Assembly: GCA_963765295.1 (NCBI GenBank)
Contig: CAVXVO010000004.1
Location: 434,001 to 498,000, forward strand
Reading direction: 5' to 3'
Origin: PALSA-612 sp963765295
GTDB lineage: Bacteria > Actinomycetota > Thermoleophilia > Gaiellales > Gaiellaceae
Length of the DNA stretch: 64,000 bases
Shown: positions 1 to 8,471 of the stretch, piece by piece
Layout: each line of letters begins with the position of its first letter
Position numbering within the stretch: the first letter of the stretch is position 1
Position numbers and translations under genes: made by a program
The notes under the pieces: generated by a model
What the model saw: the letters and a program-made list of their open reading frames with translations, nothing else
What the model was told of the DNA's origin: nothing
The model's database searches: none

Positions 1-1336
1 GAGCGGCATCGACTGCGCCCACTCGGCCGCCGGGAGCGAGAACTGGTCGACGAGCGTCCCCCGACGGGTCGATCTACGACAGCCTCGTACTCGTGATCCG
101 TGTCCGTGTAGACCGAGAAGACGACGAGCAGCCGGCCGCTCGGGAGCGTCTGCGCGAGCTGGATGTCGGCAACGGGCGTCGCGCTCGTGATCCGCACCGT
201 CGAGAACCGAGATACTGCCGATCCGACGTTCGAGTACGTGCCGACGCGGATCTCGTTTCCGGTGCTCAGCACGACGACGTTGCCGTCGAGGACGGCGCAC
301 CGGGGACCGCCGCGCGAACTGCGTCGACGGGTCGACGGGAGTTCGTCCGTTTGCCTGCAGGACGGGCGCCCACATGCTGGACGGGTACTCCGACACGTAG
401 GCGGTGCCCGCGCGAGAGCCGGATCTGCGCCGCCGCCGCGTCGGCCACGGGTGACGAGCTCACCAGCGCGCCCTGCAGCGTGTACGAACGGAGGAGCGGC
501 TTCGGCGCAGCCGTGTTCGCCACCTCGAGCACGTAGGCCGTCCCGGACGAGTCGCTGACGCGGAGGTCGGCCTTGACGCCGGCGAGACCCGGCAGCGGGA
601 TCGCCTGTGCCGCACCGCCGGCGAGAAACTCCAGCATCCGCGCGTGCGCTTCGTCGAGGAGGTAGACGTCGCCGGCCGGGTCGACGTCGAACGACGCACG
701 CGCCGGTCGGCATGTCGACGCCGTCCTCGAGCCCGACCTGCTGGTCACCGCTGCCCCAGCCGGCACTAGCCACCCGCGCCGACGCCGTGGCGGGTCGAGC
801 CGAACGTGTGCGTTCCGAGGTCGATGGACGGAGCCGTTCATCGCGAGGCTGATCTGAGGTGCACTGCTCCCGCCTGGCGGCACCACGATCGATCGCCCGG
901 TCGTGTTGTCGCGGATCACGGCGTAGTACGTGAACGCGGGAGCAGCCCAGATCGTTCGCGGGAACGGCGGCCACGTACCGGCCGACCTGCACGCTCGGAT
1001 CGAGCTGCAACGGCACGCTCGCCGTGACCCCGGCAACCGTCCGGAAGTAGACCGTGCCACCTCCGTCGCAGACACCCGGCCCTTCGGCGTCGCCGTCGGG
1101 CGGCAGGCACGAGATGTCGTAAGCGGATCTCCTGCGGATCGCCCGGCGCCCGCAGCTTGATCGGGGCGGAGATCGCCTTCAGGAACTGGTCGTCCGCGGC
1201 GATCCTGTGCTTTCCGGCATCGGCGGCTCCAGTCAGCGTGAGCAACGTCGTCGCAACTGCGACGAGCGCCGCCACGGTCGCGGCACTCCAGACGATCCGC
1301 CTTCGTCCGGAGTTTCCACCCGAGAATGTCGACCAT
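1..1336 (-). pseudogene. Secreted NHL-like beta-propeller protein, frame-broken and cut by window edge
   Basis: Coding signal runs on the minus strand from an ATG at 1336, with AGGAGG five bases upstream, but moves between all three frames. Pieces in order are a hydrophobic signal segment (VAALVAVATTLLTLTGAADA, about 1280-1220), an extracellular-looking stretch (YDISCLPPDGD, about 1120-1090), FTYYAVIRDNTTGRS (about 935-890), an NHL-like blade (DVDPAGDVYLLDEAHARMLE, about 690-630) and VVVLSTGNEIRVGTYSN near 270-220. At least five shifts are needed. The blade pattern suggests an exported beta-propeller of unknown ligand. It could be a real pseudogene, but frame breaks occur throughout this window and this is the contig edge, so poor sequence is the likelier cause. 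The 3' end lies outside. Confidence 0.6.
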
Positions 1337-1418
1337 GTGCGCCTCCTTCGGTTGTTGTCTCTACAGAGAACAGATCGCGGAGGCGCCCGTCAAGACCCGA
1401 GGGCACGAAGTTCCACAC

Positions 1419-1465
1419 TTGGCACACATCCGGCACAGACACGTCACGCCTGGGGCGCTACCACT
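1419..1465 (+). promoter_or_regulatory. Family A promoter module (copy 1, without hairpin)
   Basis: It contains TTGGCAC (1419-1425), ACACATCCGGCACAG (about 1424-1438), GTCAC and GGGGCGC followed by TACCAC (1459-1464). The 15-base ACACATCCGGCACAG core is identical to the copy at 16307-16322. The gap from CGGCAC to the TAC box is 22 bases. This is the only copy that directly precedes a gene on the same strand (collagen-like protein, start 1492, RBS AAAGGAG), which supports reading the module as a promoter. Confidence 0.5.
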
Positions 1466-1491
1466 GAAAGCCCAATCGAGAAAGGAGCGTC

Positions 1492-2578
1492 ATGTCTCAG
1501 GTTCCTCGTGTCCCCCGTCCCCGGCTGCTCATGCTCGCGCTCGTCGTCGCCGCGATCGCCGGCGGCAGCGCATTCGCCGCCCTCGCCTCGACAGAGCGGA
1601 GCCGACGGTGCCGTCATTCAGGCCTGCAAGCACAAGATCACCGGGCTGCTGCGGGTGGTCGGCAGCCCATCGAAGTGCATGAAGCAAGAGCTGCCGCTCG
1701 CGTGGAACATCCAGGGACCGGTCGGAGCTGCAGGCTCGACCGGACCGCAAGGCCCGAAGGGCGACGCCGGTCCGGCCGGCGCGCCGGGCGAGCGAGGTCT
1801 GCCTGGAGCGCCCGGGCCTGCCGGCGCCCAGGGACCTGCAGGCAGCCAGGGTCCTCCAGGCGCACAGGGGCCTGCAGGCGCGCAGGGCGCGCCCGGTGCC
1901 CAGGGACCGGCTGGGCCGCAGGGGTCGCCGGGACCGAAAGGCGATCCCGGCTCGGGCTTGTCGACCTTCGACGATCTGGATGGGGTCCCGTGCACTGACG
2001 GCACACCCGGGACGATCTCGATCTCGTACGACTCGGCGCGCCACGCTGTGATCACCTGCGTCGCGTCGAGTGGACAGGCGGTCATCCGCATCAACGAGTT
2101 CATGACCGGCGTCACCGGCGCGGCGACCAACGAGTTCGTGGAGATCGTGAATGCCGGCACCGCCTCCGCCGACCTCTCCGGCTGGAAGCTCGCCTACCGC
2201 TCCGCCACTGCGACGAGCGACACCGTGCTCGACACGCTCCCGAGCGGGACCACGCTCGCTCCTGGCGCCTTCTATCTCTTCGGCGGGGCCGGGTACGCGG
2301 GCCCGCCCGCGGCCGACCAGTCGTTCACGTCCGGTCTGGCGGCTGGGGCCGGCGGCCTGGGCATCCGCGACTCGAACGGCACGCTGATCGACTCGGTCGG
2401 CTGGGGGTCTACGGCCGCGAACGGCTTCGTCGAAGGGACCTTCGCGCCGGCGCCGCCTGCGACCGCGGCACCGGGCTCGAGCGACGTCCGGAAGCCCGAT
2501 GGCCACGACACGAACAACAACTCGGTCGACTTCACCGTCGTCACGCCCCCGACACCGCGCGCGACGAACGGTTCGTGA
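1492..2578 (+). CDS. Secreted collagen-like protein with C-terminal lamin-tail domain (frameshifted)
   Basis: Start ATG 1492 follows the RBS AAAGGAG. Residues 1-34 are a signal peptide (LLMLALVVAAIAGGSAFAAL). A one-base shift near 1590 then moves the frame to one that reads VIQACKHKITGLLRVV, a cysteine-containing segment common at the N-terminus of actinobacterial exported proteins. A collagen-like block of 27 uninterrupted Gly-X-Y triplets follows (1715-1957), then a lamin-tail (LTD) beta-sandwich (INEFMTG...NEFVEIVNAGT...LSGWKL, about 2085-2550). LTD domains are found on secreted nucleases and surface proteins; no nuclease domain is present. The protein is probably a rod-like surface or matrix protein. 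It stops 13 bases before the end of the convergent MBL gene. Confidence 0.8.
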
Positions 2579-2591
2579 CCGGAGGAGCCGA

Positions 2592-3434
2592 CTAGATCCG
2601 CACCTCCATGCCCTCGAACGCGAGCTCTGGCGGGGGCCCCGTGCCCTGCCAGAGCTCGCGCGCCCGGGCCTGGTGCACGTCCAGCTCGTCGTCGGAGTGA
2701 CGTGGATCGTGGTGGAAGAGAAGCAGGCGGCCGGCGCCTGTCATCGAGCCGAAGGAGAGCGCCTGCGACACGCTCGAGTGGCCCCAGCCGACGTGGTCGA
2801 GGTACTCGAGGTCGGTGTACTGGGCGTCGTGGATCAGGACGTCGGCCCCTTCGGCGAGGCTGTAGCCGGAGATCCAGTCGCTCGTCAGGTTCTCGAGGTC
2901 GACGCCGACCGCAGGCTCGTGGTCCGGTAGGTACGCCAACGAGCCGCCGTCGGCCTCGATCCGGTAGCCGAGCGTCGCCCCCGGATGCGAGATCGGGGCC
3001 GCGTCGAGGCGTGCGCCACCGATCTCCCACGGCTCGTCCCCGACGTCGTGGAAGACGAACGTCGCCGGTAGGTCACGGAGCTCGACCGGGAAGAGCGGCG
3101 CGGACAGATAGCGGGCCAGTCGCTCGTCGAGGCTCCGCACCGAGGACGGTGGCCCCCAGATGTTCACTTCGGTGTCCGGGTCGAAGATCGGCGCAAAGAA
3201 GCCGATCCCCTCGATGTGGTCGAGGTGGAGATGCGTCAAGCAGAGGTGGATCGGGCCTGAGCCGTTGCCGGCCAACTGCCGGCCCAGCGTCCGGATACCG
3301 GTCCCCGCGTCGAGGATGACTCGCGTACCGTCGTCGCACAGGACCTCGACGCACGACGTGTTGCCGCCGTAACGAAGCGTCTCTGCACCCGGTGTGGCAA
3401 GCGAGCCGCGACAACCCCAGATGCGAACGAGCAT
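2592..3434 (-). CDS. Metallo-beta-lactamase-fold hydrolase
   Basis: 280 residues with a full MBL-fold metal site: HLHLDH (residues 68-73), a further His in SHPG (about 150), the Asp of LIHDAQYT (about 203) and HVGWGHSS/LLFHHDP near the C-terminus. The opening IWGCRGSLATPG...RYGGNTSC is typical of the PhnP/ribonuclease Z-like branch often found next to PAS or receiver domains in signalling operons. The substrate is unknown; a phosphodiester or cyclic nucleotide is possible for this branch. It follows the PAS gene by 6 bases and is presumably cotranscribed with it. Confidence 0.85.
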   Translation of the reverse strand: MLVRIWGCRGSLATPGAETLRYGGNTSCVEVLCDDGTRVILDAGTGIRTLGRQLAGNGSGPIHLCLTHLHLDHIEGIGFFAPIFDPDTEVNIWGPPSSVRSLDERLARYLSAPLFPVELRDLPATFVFHDVGDEPWEIGGARLDAAPISHPGATLGYRIEADGGSLAYLPDHEPAVGVDLENLTSDWISGYSLAEGADVLIHDAQYTDLEYLDHVGWGHSSVSQALSFGSMTGAGRLLLFHHDPRHSDDELDVHQARARELWQGTGPPPELAFEGMEVRI

Positions 3435-3440
3435 CGGGTT

Positions 3441-3839
3441 CTAGCTGAGTTCCCAGAAGATGGCCATTATCCCGTGGAACTCGCCGTCCGGGCCGAACAG
3501 CGGGAGCGCGGTCGTCTCGACCGTGTGCCGCTCGCCGTCGAGCCCCGTGACGCGCATCGTCCCGTGCGCCGGTCGCCGCTCGGCGAACGCGATCCCGCCC
3601 GGCATCTCCTCGCGTGAGAGCGGCTTGCCGTCGACCGTCTCGGGCGCCAGCAGCCGCACCCAATCGTTGATCGACGTCTCACCACGCTCCGCGAACCGGC
3701 CCGCCGCGATCTGCTCGGCGGGCTCGTTGAAGTAGACGAGGTCGCCGACCGCGTCTGCGATGTAGATCGGGGTCGCAAGATTCGTCGCGAGCTCGCGCGC
3801 GAGGATCAGGACAAGGCTCTTCTGCTTCCGCATGCTCAT
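3441..3839 (-). CDS. Single PAS-domain protein
   Basis: 132 residues, essentially one PAS domain: TPIYIADAVGDLVYFNEPAEQIAG-like N-cap, then a C-terminal PAC-like sheet (GTMRVTGLDGERHTVETTALPLFG...GIMAIFWE). There is no kinase, cyclase or HTH domain, so it is likely a small sensor working with the MBL hydrolase 6 bases downstream. Starts at 3839 (MSM) or 3833. A TAGGCT hexamer on the minus strand (3856-3851) lies 11 bases before the first ATG. It is divergent from marR. Confidence 0.8.
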   Translation of the reverse strand: MSMRKQKSLVLILARELATNLATPIYIADAVGDLVYFNEPAEQIAAGRFAERGETSINDWVRLLAPETVDGKPLSREEMPGGIAFAERRPAHGTMRVTGLDGERHTVETTALPLFGPDGEFHGIMAIFWELS

Positions 3840-3891
3840 CGACCGCGCGAAGCCTACGCCCTCGCGGGCTCGCCGTGGTAGTGAGAGTTTG

Positions 3892-3904
3892 TTAACCTAG
3901 TTAA
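3892..3904. promoter_or_regulatory. MarR-type operator palindrome
   Basis: TTAAC-CTA-GTTAA is a perfect 5+3+5 inverted repeat, AT-rich in a ~70% GC context, four bases before the MarR start codon. It overlaps the candidate -10 hexamers TAACCT/TAGTTA of marR and lies upstream of the divergent PAS promoter. MarR proteins usually repress their own operon from such sites, so self-repression is the natural reading. Confidence 0.75.
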
Positions 3905-3908
3905 GTAA

Positions 3909-4358
3909 ATGTCGATGACGAGCGAAGTGGATACGGCGGTCTCGGTGGCGAACAGGCTGCGCCCCGTGCTGCTCCGCCTCGGTCGCGAGCTTCGCCGCGA
4001 GGCGCACGCCTTCGGCGTCACCGGCGGACAGGCGACTCTGCTCGCCGTCGTCGAGCGGCAGGGAAGAATCGGGCTCGGAGAGCTCGCCGCCGGCGAGGGC
4101 GTTTCCGCGCCGGCGATGTCCAAGCACGTCGACCGCCTCGAGCGGGCGGGTCTCGTCAACCGGGTGCCCGGCTCGAGCGGTGATCGCCGCCGGGTGGAGA
4201 TCGAGTTGACCGCCAAGGGGCAGCGGGTACTACGGCGTGTGCGCTCGCAACGCACGGCCTGGCTTGCGTCCCGCCTCGACCGCCTCGATCCGCGCGCACT
4301 CGCAGCGATCACCGACTCGATCGGGCCGCTCGAGGCGCTGCTCGTGGCGGACTCGTGA
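3909..4358 (+). CDS. MarR-family transcriptional regulator
   Basis: 149 residues with the winged helix typical of MarR (GVTGGQATLLAVVERQGRIG, SAPAMSKHVDRLERAGLVNR recognition helix, DRRRVEIELTAKGQRVL wing). No RBS precedes the ATG. A -10-like TAGTTA ends 5 bases upstream, so the mRNA is probably leaderless. It overlaps the downstream MFS gene by GTGA, the common MarR-repressor/efflux-pump arrangement. The ligand cannot be deduced. Confidence 0.92.
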   Translation: MSMTSEVDTAVSVANRLRPVLLRLGRELRREAHAFGVTGGQATLLAVVERQGRIGLGELAAGEGVSAPAMSKHVDRLERAGLVNRVPGSSGDRRRVEIELTAKGQRVLRRVRSQRTAWLASRLDRLDPRALAAITDSIGPLEALLVADS

Positions 4359-5617
4359 CCGCCGCGATCGCGGCGTTGAACCGACGCACGTTCGCGAGCC
4401 TCGCGCACCGCAACTACCGGCTCTACTTCGTCGGCCAGGTCGTGTCCGTGACGGGCACGTGGATGCAGAACATCGCCATGGCCTGGCTGATCCTGGACCT
4501 GACGCACTCGCCGGTCGCGGTCGGCGCGCTCGCCCTGTGTCAGTTCCTTCCGTTCACCGTCTTCGGCCTCTTCGCCGGCGTGATCGTCGACCGCCTCGAC
4601 GCCCGGCGACTCGTGATCGGAACGCAAGCGGCCTCGATGGTGCTCGCAGGGGTACTCGCCGTGCTGACGCTCCTCGGGCTCGTCGAGCCGTGGGTCGTCT
4701 ACCTCCTCGCCGGCCTCCGCGGAACCGTGCTCGTGCTCGACGCCCCCTCCCGCCAGGCGCTGACCTACCGTATGGTCGGGCCGCGGGAGCTCCCGAACGC
4801 GATCGCACTCAACTCCAGCCTGTTCAACGGCGCCCGGATCGTCGGCCCGGCACTCGGCGGAGTCGTCGTCGCGCTCGCCGGAGCAGGCTTCTGCTTCGCA
4901 TTCAACGCCGTCAGCTTCCTCGCGGTGCTCGCCTGCCTGCTCGCGATGCGCGCGAGCGAGCTCCTCCCCACCGAGCGCGCCGAGATCCGGCCTCGCATCC
5001 TGGCCGGCACGCGAGAGGCGCTCGCGTACGTGCGCCGAACACCACGTGCCGGAACCGTGCTCGTGCTCGTCGCCGTCATCAGCACGTTCGCCTTCAACTT
5101 CAACGTCCTGCTCCCGGTCCTCGCCAGGAATACGCTGCACGCAGGTCCGGCGACCTTCGGCATCATCACCGGCTGCTTCGGTGCGGGCGCCCTCGTCGGA
5201 GCGCTGATCTTCGCCACTCTCGGCCGGGCGAGCATGCGCATGCTCCTCGTCTGCATGACCGGCTTCGGCCTCACCGAGCTTCTGCTGGCCCCGTTGCACA
5301 CGGCGCCGGCGACAGGCTTGATGCTCTTCTTCGTCGGGCTCAGCTTCACGATGTGGACCGCGAATGCGAATTCCACGCTGCAGCTCGAGGCCCCCGGGCA
5401 CCTGCGGGGGCGCGTCATCGGCCTCTACTACTACGCCTTCAACGGTGCCGGGCCGGTGGGCGGACTCCTCTCGGGCTGGCTGGCCGCGACCGGAGGCACC
5501 GAGCTCGCGTTTGCGGTCGGCGGCGCCGTGACTCTCGGCGCGATCGGGTTCGTCGTGCTGCGGTCGACGGAGCGGCCCGGACTCCGGCTCGCGCACCTGC
5601 TCAGCCTCAAGCTGTAA
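4355..5617 (+). CDS. MFS transporter (MFS_3/EntS-like)
   Basis: 420 residues, about 12 hydrophobic helices. The N-terminus (RTFASLAHRNYRLYFVGQVV...GTWMQNIAMAWLILDLT) matches the MFS_3 family that includes enterobactin exporter EntS and many drug pumps. VIVDRLDARRLVI has the loop 2-3 character of MFS pumps. It is translationally coupled to marR by GTGA, so export of a MarR-sensed compound is likely. Confidence 0.88.
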   Translation: MTAAIAALNRRTFASLAHRNYRLYFVGQVVSVTGTWMQNIAMAWLILDLTHSPVAVGALALCQFLPFTVFGLFAGVIVDRLDARRLVIGTQAASMVLAGVLAVLTLLGLVEPWVVYLLAGLRGTVLVLDAPSRQALTYRMVGPRELPNAIALNSSLFNGARIVGPALGGVVVALAGAGFCFAFNAVSFLAVLACLLAMRASELLPTERAEIRPRILAGTREALAYVRRTPRAGTVLVLVAVISTFAFNFNVLLPVLARNTLHAGPATFGIITGCFGAGALVGALIFATLGRASMRMLLVCMTGFGLTELLLAPLHTAPATGLMLFFVGLSFTMWTANANSTLQLEAPGHLRGRVIGLYYYAFNGAGPVGGLLSGWLAATGGTELAFAVGGAVTLGAIGFVVLRSTERPGLRLAHLLSLKL

Positions 5618-5648
5618 AACCGGCGCGCGCTGCGGCGTGCTTTACAGC
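5611..5648. terminator. Inverted repeat spanning the MFS stop codon
   Basis: GCTGTAAA (5611-5618) and TTTACAGC (5641-5648) form perfect 8-bp arms around a GC-rich 22-base loop. The left arm contains the TAA stop of the MFS gene. A nested GCGGC...GCCGC pair (5632-5651) could fold instead. No T-tract follows, so termination is plausible but not certain. Confidence 0.4.
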
Positions 5649-5743
5649 CGCTTGCGGAAGGCCTTGCAAGGCGCCGACAGCGCGTTGACCTTCGTCGAGC
5701 CAGATGTGAGCGATTCGTTAAGCGACCCACGGAGGTGAATCGC

Positions 5744-6244
5744 ATGCAAGGCAAGTACCGCGCACTCGCTGTCTCGGCGGTCTCCGCGCTCGTGCTCGCC
5801 GGCGCGGCGCTCGGAGCCACGAAGGCCGTGTTCGTCGGCACGTCCGGCCCCGACGTCATCAACGGCACGACCGGCGCCGACGCGATCTACGGCAAGGCAG
5901 GCGACGACAGCCTGCACGGCCGGGCCGGCAACGACGTCATCTACGGCGACCGGGGCAACGACACGATCAAGGGCGGCGACGGGAACGACGTCGAATACGG
6001 CGGCGAAGGGAACGACGTGATGTGGGTCGGCCGCGGCGCCGACGCCGAGTACGGCGGCGCGGGCGACGACGTTCTGCACGCCCTCGCCGACGACAACCAA
6101 CTCGACATCGTCGACTGCGGCCCCGGTCACGATGTTGCCTGGCTCAACGCGAACGAGAAGGGCAAGTACGTGATCCGCGGCTGCGAGGTTCGGAACTGGA
6201 TCGTTCCCACGGCCGATCAGCTGGCCGAGGAGACCGGCGACTGA
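5744..6244 (+). CDS. Secreted RTX-like calcium-binding repeat protein
   Basis: 166 residues from ATG 5744. GGAGG at 5731-5735 ends 8 bases before this ATG but overlaps the alternative GTG at 5735, so 5744 is chosen. A signal peptide (ALAVSAVSALVLAGAALGA) is followed by about six nonapeptide-like repeats of the GGxGxDxx type (GKAGDDSLHG, GRAGNDVIYG, DRGNDTIKGG, GEGNDVMWVG), the Ca2+-binding beta-roll signature. A Cys-containing C-terminal cap follows. No catalytic domain is present, so it is probably a small extracellular Ca2+-dependent structural protein. The next gene starts with the same repeat type. Confidence 0.85.
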   Translation: MQGKYRALAVSAVSALVLAGAALGATKAVFVGTSGPDVINGTTGADAIYGKAGDDSLHGRAGNDVIYGDRGNDTIKGGDGNDVEYGGEGNDVMWVGRGADAEYGGAGDDVLHALADDNQLDIVDCGPGHDVAWLNANEKGKYVIRGCEVRNWIVPTADQLAEETGD

Positions 6245-6266
6245 GTCGATGCTCCCCGCGACGGAC

Positions 6267-6296
6267 GCGAGCGGGCCCGGCTGCGGGCCCGTTCGC
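6267..6296 (+). terminator. Strong stem-loop after the RTX gene
   Basis: GCGAGCGGGCCCG (6267-6279) pairs with CGGGCCCGTTCGC (6284-6296): 13 pairs including one G-T wobble, with a 4-base loop, 23 bases after the stop codon. There is no T-tract. It separates the RTX gene from the next start at 6301. Confidence 0.65.
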
Positions 6297-6300
6297 TACC

Positions 6301-7962
6301 GTGGCCCGCGTGCGCTTCCGGCCGGCCGTCGCCCTGACTGCGCTCCTCGTCTTCGCGCCGGCAGTCGCTCTCGCAGCCCGCATTCCAGGCACCGCGCACG
6401 CCGATCGGCTGGTTGGGACGGCCAAAGCGGACACGATCGACGGCCTGGCCGGAAACGACGCGCTGTTCGGGCTCGCCGGCAACGACGTCCTGCGTGGCGG
6501 CCCCGGTCGCGACCGGCTCGACGGCGGCGCGGGGAACGACTCGATCGCTGCGAACGGCGACGCCGCGCGAGACACCATCTCCTGCGGGCCCGGCATCGAC
6601 GTCGTCAACGCCGACCTCGGGGACTCGGTCGCCGCCGGTTGCGAGGTCACGAGCCGGCAGATCTCGACCGACACGGTGACGGACGGCGGTGGCCAGCACG
6701 CAACCGAGGTCGAGCCGGACAGCTTCGCCTTCGGGCAGACGATCGTGGCTGTCTTCCAGGTCGGACGCGTGGAGACGGGCGGCGCGACGGCGATCGGCGT
6801 CGCCACGTCCGCGGACGGCGGCAACCACTGGCGATCGGGCCTCCTTCCGGGCATGACGACGCTTTCTCCGCAACCGGGAACGGACCCGCGCGCGAGCGAT
6901 CCCACGGTCGGCTACGACGCCCTGCACGGCGTCTGGCTCGCGACCGCTCTCGGCATCGCGTCGGGCAGCTTCCAGGTGCTCGTGAGCAGATCCCCCGATG
7001 GGATCGCCTGGAGCCTGCCGGTTGCAGCGCGCGTGGGACCGAGCGGGTCGCTCGACAAGGAGTGGGTCGCGTGCGACAACTGGCCCTCGAGCCCGAATCG
7101 AGGCCACTGCTACCTGTCCTATCTCGATGTGTCGAGCAACGTGCTCGTAACGCAGACCTCGACCGACGGCGGGCTGAGCTGGAGCCCGCCCGTACCAACC
7201 TCGATCCATCCGGCCGGAAACGTCGGACCGAACGGCGCGCAACCGCTCCCCCGCCCCGATGGGTCGCTGACCGTCGTGTACGCGGTAGGCGCGGCAGAGG
7301 ACGACGAGGGTGGCGACGGGTACCGCGCGGCACCGCAGTCAGCAGCCCTCTACGCCGCGACGTCGCTCGACGGCGGCGCGACCTTCGGCTCGAGTATCGA
7401 GATCTCCAACCTGACCTGGTTCCCGACGCCGGGGATCCGCGCACCGGCTCTCCCGTCCGCGGACGTGGCACCCGACGGCAAGCTGTTCGTGGCATGGGAG
7501 GACTGCCGGTTCGACCCGACATGCAGTCGCGACCGAATCGTGCTCTCCACGTCGACGGACGGCCAGACCTGGAGCGCGCCGGCGCCCGTCGGGGCCGCAA
7601 CTCCCGGCGCCGACCAGGTCGTCCCCGGACTCGCATTCGGCCTCACCTCCGGAGGACTCGGGCGGGGACTCGCCGTCGCGTACTACTCGATGCCGCAAGG
7701 CTGCGCGGCCCGCACCTCCTGCCCCGGCATCGACGTCTGGGCCACGTCATCGGTCACCGACGGCAGAGAGTGGGCACGTCCTCAGCGGCTCGACGCCCAG
7801 CCGATGCGGCTCCAGTGGCTGGCGGAGGCGGGAGGCCGGTTCTTCGGCGACTACATCTCCGTCTCGTTCGTCGACGGTCGGGCGATCCCGGTCTACTCAC
7901 TCGCGGTCACGCCGTTCGGGGGCACGCTGCGCCAGGCGATCATGGCCCTCCAGACGGGGTAG
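6301..7962 (+). CDS. Secreted RTX-repeat plus sialidase-like (BNR) beta-propeller protein
   Basis: 553 residues from GTG 6301, the first start of a clear signal peptide (VALTALLVFAPAVALAA). Two or three RTX nonapeptides follow (GLAGNDVLRG, GPGRDRLDGG, GAGNDSIAA), then a short Cys-containing cap like that of the preceding gene. A long propeller has repeated Asp-box/BNR motifs (TSADGGNHWR, SRSPDGIAWS, TSTDGGLSWS, TSLDGGATFG, STSTDGQTWS). Asp-box propellers occur in sialidases and other exo-glycosidases, but the catalytic Arg triad cannot be assigned here, so substrate and activity remain open. The shared head suggests duplication of the upstream RTX gene. Confidence 0.82.
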   Translation: MARVRFRPAVALTALLVFAPAVALAARIPGTAHADRLVGTAKADTIDGLAGNDALFGLAGNDVLRGGPGRDRLDGGAGNDSIAANGDAARDTISCGPGIDVVNADLGDSVAAGCEVTSRQISTDTVTDGGGQHATEVEPDSFAFGQTIVAVFQVGRVETGGATAIGVATSADGGNHWRSGLLPGMTTLSPQPGTDPRASDPTVGYDALHGVWLATALGIASGSFQVLVSRSPDGIAWSLPVAARVGPSGSLDKEWVACDNWPSSPNRGHCYLSYLDVSSNVLVTQTSTDGGLSWSPPVPTSIHPAGNVGPNGAQPLPRPDGSLTVVYAVGAAEDDEGGDGYRAAPQSAALYAATSLDGGATFGSSIEISNLTWFPTPGIRAPALPSADVAPDGKLFVAWEDCRFDPTCSRDRIVLSTSTDGQTWSAPAPVGAATPGADQVVPGLAFGLTSGGLGRGLAVAYYSMPQGCAARTSCPGIDVWATSSVTDGREWARPQRLDAQPMRLQWLAEAGGRFFGDYISVSFVDGRAIPVYSLAVTPFGGTLRQAIMALQTG

Positions 7963-8057
7963 GGGAGATTCCGGACCCCCGATCAGCGGGAACCCCGGCG
8001 ATGCGGCGCGCTCGGCGGCCGAGGATGCAGGCAAGCCGAACGAGGAAGGAGCAAGCC

Positions 8058-8246
8058 GTGAACGACGTGTACCGAAGTCCCGAGTTCGAGTCGATCCATA
8101 CTCTGCAGCGACGCCTCGGGACGACCCGGAAGGCGGAGCAGCGTCCGTATCAGGCGGTGCTCGACGGACTCGGCTCGCTCAGATGCGAGCCGACCCGCCG
8201 ACATCGGCGATTCGCGCCTCGCTTCCGCAGCGCGTCGGCGGCGTAG
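8058..8246 (+). CDS. Small basic protein, unknown
   Basis: 62 residues from GTG 8058, with AGGAG (8047-8051) six bases upstream. The sequence starts VNDVYRSPEFESIHTLQRRL and ends in a very Arg-rich tail (RRHRRFAPRFRSASAA). It has no membrane segment or known motif. The good RBS is the main reason to accept it; the Arg-rich end could also be a chance reading of GC-rich DNA. Confidence 0.4.
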   Translation: MNDVYRSPEFESIHTLQRRLGTTRKAEQRPYQAVLDGLGSLRCEPTRRHRRFAPRFRSASAA

Positions 8247-8318
8247 CTCGGCACACACGGGGCGCGACGACCGGCCTGCCCGTCCGGGCCGGCCACCTGT
8301 GGAGCAAGAGTTACCGAA

Positions 8319-8430
8319 TTGGCACTAACCGGCTTCACGTGCGTGCAAGTTTCGGGGTTACGCTCTCGGCGTGGGTGGAGGGCTGTGGCCCCACCCACTA
8401 AGGGTGGGGGTGCGCGCTTTCACGCGGCTC
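8319..8430 (+). repeat. Family A element, type II hairpin (copy 2)
   Basis: TTGGCAC (8319-8325), CGGC, CACGTGCGTG, TTTCGGGGT and the -10-like TACGCT (8359-8364) are followed by two mutually exclusive hairpins. One is GTGGGTGG with CCACCCAC; the other is CCCCACCC (8389-8396) with GGGTGGGG (8402-8409). A GC-rich tail similar to the copy at 36519 follows. It lies between the small + gene ending at 8246 and the end of korB on the minus strand, with no gene directly behind it, so it looks like an independent unit. Confidence 0.55.
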
Positions 8431-8471
8431 CGCGCGTGCGGCGGATCGTCCCCGCCTGCCGGTCCGAGGCG

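Noticed and set aside
1419..1436. Sigma-54 promoter (TTGGCAC-N5-TTGCA) in the family A module
   Set aside because: The -12 half reads CGGCA rather than TTGCA, other copies lose the TGG, and no sigma-54 activator is present; sigma-54 is generally absent from Actinobacteria.
1715..1957. DNA tandem repeat or CRISPR-like array
   Set aside because: The repetition is codon-level Gly-X-Y in a collagen-like protein, with no constant repeat and spacer pattern.
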